Assembly (NCBI GenBank): GCA_024413465.1
Contig: JAKSVU010000015.1
Coordinates: 1 to 39,683, forward strand
Origin: Alphaproteobacteria bacterium
Lineage (GTDB): Bacteria > Pseudomonadota > Alphaproteobacteria > CAAGCB01 > CAG-977
Length of the DNA stretch: 39,683 bases
Direction: 5' to 3'
This document shows, piece by piece, positions 34,542-39,683 of the stretch. How positions within the stretch are numbered: the stretch's first letter is position 1; every line of letters starts with the position of its first letter. Below the pieces are notes generated by a model. That model ran no database searches. It had not been told where the DNA came from and was given only the letters and a program-made list of their open reading frames with translations. The translations under genes were made by a program, and so were the position numbers.

Positions 34542-34633
34542 AAAAAAGGCTGACGCGCAGTCAGCCCTCTATTTTTTGCGTTCAAAACACTTGTTATTGG
34601 AAAGAACACAAAATTATCATCTGCTAAATGATA
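34542..34633 (-). ncRNA. tracrRNA of the type II-C CRISPR system
   Basis: Read on the minus strand, 34628-34606 is complementary to 23 nt of the CRISPR repeat (20 exact pairs plus a three-base GUU/GAU patch giving G-U, U-A, U-G). Downstream CCAATAAC (34600-34593) can pair with the repeat's GTTTTGG start with one mismatch and one bulge, so the duplex has a lower stem, an internal loop and an upper stem. A short nexus-like hairpin follows (GTGTT-TTG-AACGC, 34590-34578). It ends in a perfect 7-bp intrinsic terminator (GGCTGAC/GTCAGCC, 34548-34566) with a T-run. The predicted start (34631-34633) is five bases or so before the anti-repeat. Length is about 92 nt, as expected for type II-C. It is transcribed divergently from cas9. 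Confidence 0.88.
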
Positions 34634-34638
34634 GTAAT

Positions 34639-34667
34639 AATTTGCCAGATTTTTTATTTTGTGTCAA
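34639..34667 (-). promoter_or_regulatory. tracrRNA promoter
   Basis: The minus strand has a consensus -35 TTGACA (34667-34662), a 17-bp spacer and an extended -10 TGG-CAAATT (34644-34639 for the hexamer). The -35 is within TTGACACAAAAT, a 12-base match to the CRISPR repeat. The predicted start falls immediately before the anti-repeat. Consensus agreement at the -10 is only 3 of 6. Confidence 0.65.
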
Positions 34668-34700
34668 GATGTTTAAAAATTTTAATAAGGAGTAATTTCT

Positions 34701-37700
34701 ATGGAATACACACTTGGTTTAGATATGGGTGAAACTTCTCTCGGTTGGTGTATTGTTAAAACGGAAAAAGGGAAACCTATTGGCATTGAAAAAATGGGTG
34801 TCCGTATTTTTTCAGATGGAAGAGATGCAAAAACAAAAGAACCTCTCGATGTTTCCAGAAGAAAAGCTCGTGGAGCGCGTCGCCGTCGTGACCGTTTTGT
34901 TATGCGTCGAACAACGTTGATGAACAAATTAATCAAGTACGATTTGATGCCAACAGACGAAACAGAACGTAAAGAATTACAAAAATTAAATCCTTATGAA
35001 TTACGAGCAAAAGCCCTCGATGAACAACTAACTTCTTATGAACTTGGACGTGTTTTATTTCATATTAATCAAAGACGCGGATTTAAAAGCAATCGAAAAG
35101 CTGACAGAAAAAATACTGAAGTAGGTGCAATGAAAACGGCAATTAATGCGTTAAATCAAAAAATGGCTGAAGCAAATGCACGAACGTTAGGAGAATACCT
35201 TTACAATTTAAACAAAGACAAAAACTCCACTCAAGAATATGTTACTGTTCTTGCAAAATCACACGTTGAAAAAAGCAAGGCATGTTATGATATGTATCCT
35301 GAACGATCAATGTATGAACATGAACTTCGTTTGATTTTTGAAAAACAAAAAATTGCAAAAGAAATTGCAGAAGATTTGTTTGATACGATTATGTCACAAC
35401 GCCCTTTAAAAACACCTGAAAAAGGACATTGTACACTCGAAGAATCTGAATATCGTTGTTATGTTGCCTACCCTTGTTTTCAAAAATTCAGAGCATTACA
35501 ACAAATCAATCAATTAAAAATCAAAGATGATTTTAGAGAATATGATTTAACAACTGAACAAAAAAATCAGTTAAAACATTATCTTTTAGAAGATTTTTCA
35601 AAACTTGATAAAGACTTTCATTTAACTTTTGCACAAGCCAAAAAAATTTTAGGACTAGATAAAAAATTTAAATTTAATCTTGAATCTGAACGCAGAAAAG
35701 GTCTTGATGCTGATAAAACAACTGCTTTATTACAACCATATTTCCCAGATATTTGGAACGAAAGAGCAAATGAAATTGTTGATTTATTACTAGATACCGA
35801 ACAAGAAAAGGATTTAAGAAAAAAACTTTCTTTTTATAAACTGACCGAATCTCAAATTGATGAAATTATCAAAATTTCTTTACCAGATGGAACGGGTTCT
35901 TTAAGTGTTAAAGCAATCAATAAATTACTTCCTTATTTAGAACAAGGATTGATGTATGACAAAGCTGTTGAAGCTGCTGGTTATGATTTTTCATTGAAAA
36001 CAAAAGGTGTTCTACCGGAACGCTATACCCAATTTATCAATCCTGAAACAGGAGAATGTTACGACGAATTGCCCTATTATGGACAAGCATTAAAGCGTCA
36101 AGTAATCGGTGGTTCTTTTAATGAAGCAGATAAAAACGACGTCGAAAAATATTTTGGGAAAATAAACAATCCAACCGTTCATATCGGCTTGAACCAATTA
36201 AGAAAATTAATCAATGCGATTGTAAAAAAATACGGGCATCCCAATAAGATTGTCGTTGAATTGGCTAGAGAATTAAAAATGTCCAAAGAACAACGCAAGG
36301 AACTTGAGAAACAACAAACAGCAAATGAAAAAGAAAATGTACGCATTGGTAATGAACTTGAACGACTTGGTATTACAAACAACTACGATAATCGTATGAA
36401 ATATAAATTGTGGGAAGATTCTGCAAAAGAACCACAAAATAGATGTTGTCCATTCTGTGGTAAAAAAATTTCAGGGGCAGAATTGGCTATGTCTGCAGAA
36501 TTTGAAATTGAACATTTATTACCATTTTCTCGTTCATATTTAGATTCTCGGTCAAATAAAGTTTTATCTTGTCGTCAGTGTAACAGAGAAAAGAAAAATA
36601 ATTCACCTTGGGAAGCATTTCATAATGATGCAACGCGTTGGAATGAAATTTTAGCACGTGTTGAACGGTTACCTGCTGACAAACGTTGGAAATTTGAAGA
36701 AAATGCATTTAAGCGTTTATCTGATGATAAAGGTGATGTGCTATCAAGAATGTTGTCCGATACACAATACTTGTCAAAAATCGCTCGACAATATCTTTGC
36801 CTTGTTACTCATCCGACAAAAGTTCAAGGTATTCCCGGCCAATTGACGGCAAAGTTGCGTCATCATTGGGGATTAAATGCTGTTTTAAGTGATGAAAATA
36901 AAAAAGATCGTGGCGACCACAGACATCATGCGATTGATGCTTTTGTCGTCGCTTGCACTTCTCGAGATACTCTACAACAATATTCAACAGAGCGTCGTGA
37001 TTTTATGGGCATAATGCCACAAGAACAGACACCACATTTACCTTATCCAACATACAGACAAGCAGACATCCAAAACTTGTATGATAACCTGATTATTTCA
37101 CATAAACTAGATCAGGGAAATGCCTCGAAAGCCATTCAAACTGGGAAAACTGTCGCACAACTGCATGAAGAAACATATTACGGTTGTGCTGGTGAGGGCA
37201 GTAAAAAAGGGACTTTGAAACTGACTCGACGTATTTCTGTTGAAGAAATTAAAACCCTGGCTGATTTGGATAAGTTAGTCGATCAACAAGGAACGGCAAA
37301 TCCTATTCGTAATTTTATAAATGGATGTTTACCAAACGAAGCAGAAGCTCGCATTCAAGAATATTTCAAAAATCGCGGAATGATTAAAGTTAAAGTTTAC
37401 GAAGAAAAATCAGCAGATTCCCTAATTGTGTTTAAAGATAAAAAGGGCGAACCATATCGTTATGCTGTTGGTGGCAGTAATGCCTATGCTGAAATTTATT
37501 GTCCAGATCGAGGAAAAAAAGCTGGGAAATGGGTAGCTGAAATTATTTCTGATTACAATGCGCACCAAAAAGATTTTATTCCTAAATGGAGACATACAGA
37601 TGCCCACGCAAAATTAATTATGCGTCTGCATAAAAATGATATGATTGCTTATGAAAAAGATGGGGAAACCATCATTGCCCGAGTAAAAAAGATGAGAACA

Positions 37701-37853
37701 GATGGTCGAATTTGTTTTAGACCACATCAAATTGCAAAAGAAGATGGGGATACACTTTCTTGGGAAACGACTGCTGACAACCTTCGTATAAACAATGCTC
37801 GAAAAATTTATGTGGATATGCTCGGCAATATTCATGATCCTTTGAAAAAATAA
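34701..37853 (+). CDS. cas9: CRISPR-associated endonuclease Cas9, type II-C
   Basis: The 1050-aa protein has the compact II-C size. RuvC-I is LGLDMGETSLGW with Asp8. The Arg-rich bridge helix spans about residues 53-80. RuvC-II is IVVELARE with Glu520, and RuvC-III is HHAIDAFVVA with His743 and Asp746. The HNH domain has EIEHLLPFSRSYLDSRSNKVL with His605 as the general base and Asn628 in the CNREK segment; Glu604 takes the position of the usual Asp. Two CxxC pairs (Cys583/Cys586 and Cys624/Cys627) flank the HNH core, suggesting a structural zinc. AAGGAG lies 8 bases before ATG 34701. The locus has cas1 and cas2 but no csn2 or cas4. It is a dual-RNA-guided DNA endonuclease. Confidence 0.98.
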   Translation: MEYTLGLDMGETSLGWCIVKTEKGKPIGIEKMGVRIFSDGRDAKTKEPLDVSRRKARGARRRRDRFVMRRTTLMNKLIKYDLMPTDETERKELQKLNPYELRAKALDEQLTSYELGRVLFHINQRRGFKSNRKADRKNTEVGAMKTAINALNQKMAEANARTLGEYLYNLNKDKNSTQEYVTVLAKSHVEKSKACYDMYPERSMYEHELRLIFEKQKIAKEIAEDLFDTIMSQRPLKTPEKGHCTLEESEYRCYVAYPCFQKFRALQQINQLKIKDDFREYDLTTEQKNQLKHYLLEDFSKLDKDFHLTFAQAKKILGLDKKFKFNLESERRKGLDADKTTALLQPYFPDIWNERANEIVDLLLDTEQEKDLRKKLSFYKLTESQIDEIIKISLPDGTGSLSVKAINKLLPYLEQGLMYDKAVEAAGYDFSLKTKGVLPERYTQFINPETGECYDELPYYGQALKRQVIGGSFNEADKNDVEKYFGKINNPTVHIGLNQLRKLINAIVKKYGHPNKIVVELARELKMSKEQRKELEKQQTANEKENVRIGNELERLGITNNYDNRMKYKLWEDSAKEPQNRCCPFCGKKISGAELAMSAEFEIEHLLPFSRSYLDSRSNKVLSCRQCNREKKNNSPWEAFHNDATRWNEILARVERLPADKRWKFEENAFKRLSDDKGDVLSRMLSDTQYLSKIARQYLCLVTHPTKVQGIPGQLTAKLRHHWGLNAVLSDENKKDRGDHRHHAIDAFVVACTSRDTLQQYSTERRDFMGIMPQEQTPHLPYPTYRQADIQNLYDNLIISHKLDQGNASKAIQTGKTVAQLHEETYYGCAGEGSKKGTLKLTRRISVEEIKTLADLDKLVDQQGTANPIRNFINGCLPNEAEARIQEYFKNRGMIKVKVYEEKSADSLIVFKDKKGEPYRYAVGGSNAYAEIYCPDRGKKAGKWVAEIISDYNAHQKDFIPKWRHTDAHAKLIMRLHKNDMIAYEKDGETIIARVKKMRTDGRICFRPHQIAKEDGDTLSWETTADNLRINNARKIYVDMLGNIHDPLKK

Positions 37854-37864
37854 GGAGAAAAACA

Positions 37865-38788
37865 ATGGATAGAATTATTGAAATCAGCCAAGACAACAGA
37901 CACTTGGCTGTTGAACGGGGTTTTATGGTCATTTTGGAACAAGGAACAGAAATCGGACGAGTTCCCCTTGATCAAATTGGATGTTTAATCATTAATGCAC
38001 ATGGCATTACCTATTCAAACAATTTGATTATTCGTTTAGCTGAATATAATGCATTAATCGTAGCTTGCGGTCAAAATCATTTACCAACCAGCATTATTTT
38101 ACCAATTGAAGGACATTATATGCAGAGCAAAATTTTATTGGCTCAAGCTCAAATGAAACAATCAAAAAAAGATATACTGTGGAAAGAAATTGTCAAAGCA
38201 AAAATTATTCAACAAGCATCTATCATTGAAACTATCAGTGAACAAGCAGAACAATTATTGACATTAGCAAAACAAGTCAAAAATGGGGATCCCGAAAATA
38301 TTGAAGGTCATGCTGCCTATTTATATTTTAAAATATTGTTTGGATTAGGATTCAGGCGACAAAGAAATGATACTGATTTATCAAAAATTGGCATAGAAAA
38401 TTCTTTACTTAACTATGGATATACGATTATTCGTTCTGCGATGATTCGCAGTATCATTGCTTCCGGTTTACATCCCTCAATTGGGCTTCATCATTGCAAC
38501 CAATTTAATTCTATGCAACTTGCTGATGATTTAATGGAACCCTTCCGCCCAATTATTGATTATACAGTTTTTCAAATGATCAAATCCGGAATTCAAGAAA
38601 TTGATACGTCTGCAAAAAAAAGATTAGTTAACGTTTTGTCAGTTCCCATGAAATTACAACAAAAACAAGTAGAAATCAGTTATTTAATGAACGTATTAAC
38701 AAGTTCATTATCCACAGGCATTTTAAATGAAAACATTAAACTTAAAATTCCCAAAGCACTTAAGGGAAGTGAGCTGTTGGCACTGTAA
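37865..38788 (+). CDS. cas1: CRISPR-associated endonuclease Cas1, type II
   Basis: The 307-aa protein has the Cas1 hallmarks: MDRIIEISQDNRHLAVERGFMVI at the start, PLDQIGCLIINAHG, then the metal-site segment NIEGHAAYLYFKILFG with Glu and the LHHCNQFNSMQLADDLMEPFRPIID block with His and acidic residues. Cas1-Cas2 integrates new spacers into the array. The SD (GGAG) overlaps the cas9 stop region, giving an 11-bp gap, so the genes are one transcript. Confidence 0.98.
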   Translation: MDRIIEISQDNRHLAVERGFMVILEQGTEIGRVPLDQIGCLIINAHGITYSNNLIIRLAEYNALIVACGQNHLPTSIILPIEGHYMQSKILLAQAQMKQSKKDILWKEIVKAKIIQQASIIETISEQAEQLLTLAKQVKNGDPENIEGHAAYLYFKILFGLGFRRQRNDTDLSKIGIENSLLNYGYTIIRSAMIRSIIASGLHPSIGLHHCNQFNSMQLADDLMEPFRPIIDYTVFQMIKSGIQEIDTSAKKRLVNVLSVPMKLQQKQVEISYLMNVLTSSLSTGILNENIKLKIPKALKGSELLAL

Positions 38789-38790
38789 TT

Positions 38791-39120
38791 ATGTCAATAT
38801 CGGGGTATAATTTAATGTGGATGATGGTCATGTTTGACTTACCTGTTATAGAACCGGAAGAACGAAAAATAGCAACAAAATTTCGAGACTTTTTAATCGA
38901 CAATGGTTTTGAAATGTGCCAATTTTCTGTTTATTTACGATTTTGTGGTACGCGAGAGAAAGCAAATCCTTTGATAAAAAATATCAAAGAACACATTCCT
39001 CCACAAGGAAATATTAGCATTTTATTTTTCACAGATAAACAATTTGCTGAAATTTTAACTTTTGAAAACAGAAAAACCGTTAATTTAGCAGAACAACCAG
39101 AACAATTGACACTATTTTAA
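38791..39120 (+). CDS. cas2: CRISPR-associated endoribonuclease-fold protein Cas2
   Basis: The 109-aa protein shows the Cas2 ferredoxin-like start MWMMVMFDLPV with Asp in the first strand, then FRDFLIDNGFEMCQFSVYLRFCG and NISILFFTDKQF. It is a structural partner for Cas1 in spacer acquisition. It starts 2 bp after the cas1 stop, and the C-terminal QPEQLTLF is the usual type II tail. The eight residues before MWMM may not be translated if the internal ATG at 38815 is used. Confidence 0.97.
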   Translation: MSISGYNLMWMMVMFDLPVIEPEERKIATKFRDFLIDNGFEMCQFSVYLRFCGTREKANPLIKNIKEHIPPQGNISILFFTDKQFAEILTFENRKTVNLAEQPEQLTLF

Positions 39121-39133
39121 ATAAAATTGAAGC

Positions 39134-39175
39134 AAAAAAAATGCTGTAATCATTGATTTTAAACGACTACAGCAT
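39134..39175. terminator. Bidirectional terminator between cas2 and the CRISPR array
   Basis: ATGCTGTA (39141-39148) pairs with TACAGCAT (39168-39175), with two more pairs inside. On the minus strand it is followed by about eight Ts (39141-39134), so it would end the crRNA transcripts; on the plus strand ATTTTAT follows, so it could also end the cas operon. Confidence 0.8.
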
Positions 39176-39180
39176 TTTAT

Positions 39181-39216
39181 ACTTTAGCAGATAACAATTT
39201 TGTGTCAAACCAAAAC
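39181..39216 (-). promoter_or_regulatory. Promoter embedded in each CRISPR repeat (first of six shown)
   Basis: In each repeat, minus strand, TTGACA is at repeat bases 9-14, followed by 16 bases and TAAAGT at 31-36 with an upstream TG (TGC-TAAAGT). Neisseria and Campylobacter type II-C repeats are known to carry such extended -10 promoters. A start about 7 nt into the spacer would leave about 23-24 nt of guide. The same arrangement holds for all six repeats. Confidence 0.6.
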
Positions 39217-39546
39217 GCACCGGATCTTGTTTTCCCAAACATCGCCACTTTAGCAGATAACAATTTTGTGTCAAACCAAAACTCTTCCTCATCTAATTGT
39301 TCTATTGCCTCCACTTTAGCAGATAACAATTTTGTGTCAAACCAAAACATATACTTAACGTTAGGAATAGCAGCTCCGACTTTAGCAGATAACAATTTTG
39401 TGTCAAACCAAAACTTATTTTCCATATATATTTTAATATCCTTTACTTTAGCAGATAACAATTTTGTGTCAAACCAAAACAAACTTCCACGAATTGAAGA
39501 AATGGAAGGTACTTTAGCAGATAACAATTTTGTGTCAAACCAAAAC
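39181..39546 (-). CRISPR. Type II-C CRISPR array, 6 repeats and 5 spacers
   Basis: Six identical 36-bp repeats lie at 39181-39216, 39247-39282, 39313-39348, 39379-39414, 39445-39480 and 39511-39546. Five spacers of exactly 30 bp separate them. In minus orientation the repeat starts GTTTTGGTTTGACACAAAAT and ends TGCTAAAGT, as expected for type II. The tracrRNA anti-repeat and the T-rich terminator at 39134-39175 both require minus-strand reading. No degenerate terminal repeat marks the older end, so spacer age order is not clear. Apparent ORFs across the array are artefacts of the repeats. Confidence 0.98.
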
Positions 39547-39673
39547 CACCTTGACTATCCTTAAACTCAAAAAAATTCTTGAAACGAAAAAATAAACAAA
39601 TCGTTAAAAAAACTTTAATTATTTTCTTTTTGTGATATAAGTTTTAGAAACAGTTTTAAATAAGGTTTTTTTA

Positions 39674-39683
39674 ATGGCTGCGA
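39674..39683 (+). CDS. Possible start of a gene cut by the window edge
   Basis: An ATG (MAA...) 7-10 bases after TAAGG at 39661 begins a frame that runs off the right edge. Only three codons are visible, so no function can be assigned. The 39547-39673 stretch before it is AT-rich and shows nothing I recognise. Confidence 0.25.

Noticed and set aside
39217-39510. Self-targeting spacers
   Set aside because: I compared the five spacers by eye with the window and saw no convincing match; a genome and phage search is needed to say more.
39177-39564. Two reading frames across the CRISPR array with repeated NNFVSNQN or FWFDTKLLSAKV units
   Set aside because: The repetition comes from the 36-bp repeats and 30-bp spacers (66 bp, a multiple of 3). 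No RBS or protein-like features.

Overview
The window looks like chromosomal DNA from an AT-rich alphaproteobacterium, probably anaerobic or fermentative and host-associated (inference). The basis is the truB-rpsO-pnp and def-fmt-truA orders, a rubredoxin-first rubrerythrin next to a D-lactate dehydrogenase-type enzyme, an OmpA-type outer-membrane protein, several lipoproteins, a 21-repeat ankyrin protein and a type II-C CRISPR-Cas locus. Species cannot be fixed from sequence alone.

Layout. Bases 1-1122 (minus) hold the start of a large protein with a decayed serine-recombinase domain followed by at least four tandem helix-turn-helix units. Bases 1123-1828 are non-coding and carry two interspersed repeat families and three 33-bp-spaced iterons in front of an AAA/DUF4143 ATPase (1841-3151). 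Bases 3358-15624 are minus-strand: a translation/RNA block (truB, rpsO, pnp) fed by two glycosyltransferase genes, then def-fmt-truA, a 2-hydroxyacid dehydrogenase, rubrerythrin and an MBOAT/AlgJ-like pair for acylating a surface polymer. Bases 15876-24879 carry a HAD phosphatase, a frameshifted ATP-grasp gene, tRNA-Gly(GCC), an unusual repeat protein with six YG(Q/N)PSGG motifs, ruvX, the ankyrin protein, an OmpA protein, a short deformylase-like protein and a YdbC-like protein. Bases 24949-30086 form a tightly coupled minus-strand group (ppx-rlmE-rsmB) plus priA. Bases 30141-31940 (plus) hold transaldolase, a YbaK-type tRNA-editing protein and a flavodoxin-like protein.

Bases 31969-34338 are an accessory zone of small lipoproteins (a tandem 57-aa pair, a 167-aa lipoprotein and two TRL-like lipoproteins) mixed with hairpin repeats, one of which seems to be interrupted by a second repeat family.

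Bases 34542-39546 are a complete compact type II-C CRISPR-Cas system: tracrRNA (minus), cas9, cas1, cas2 (plus) and a six-repeat array whose crRNAs read on the minus strand. Every repeat appears to carry its own promoter (TTGACA, 16 bp, TGC-TAAAGT), so each spacer could be transcribed independently. The tracrRNA gene uses the same 12-base TTGACACAAAAT box as its -35 region, and its predicted start falls just before the anti-repeat. Array and tracrRNA both end in intrinsic terminators on the minus strand.
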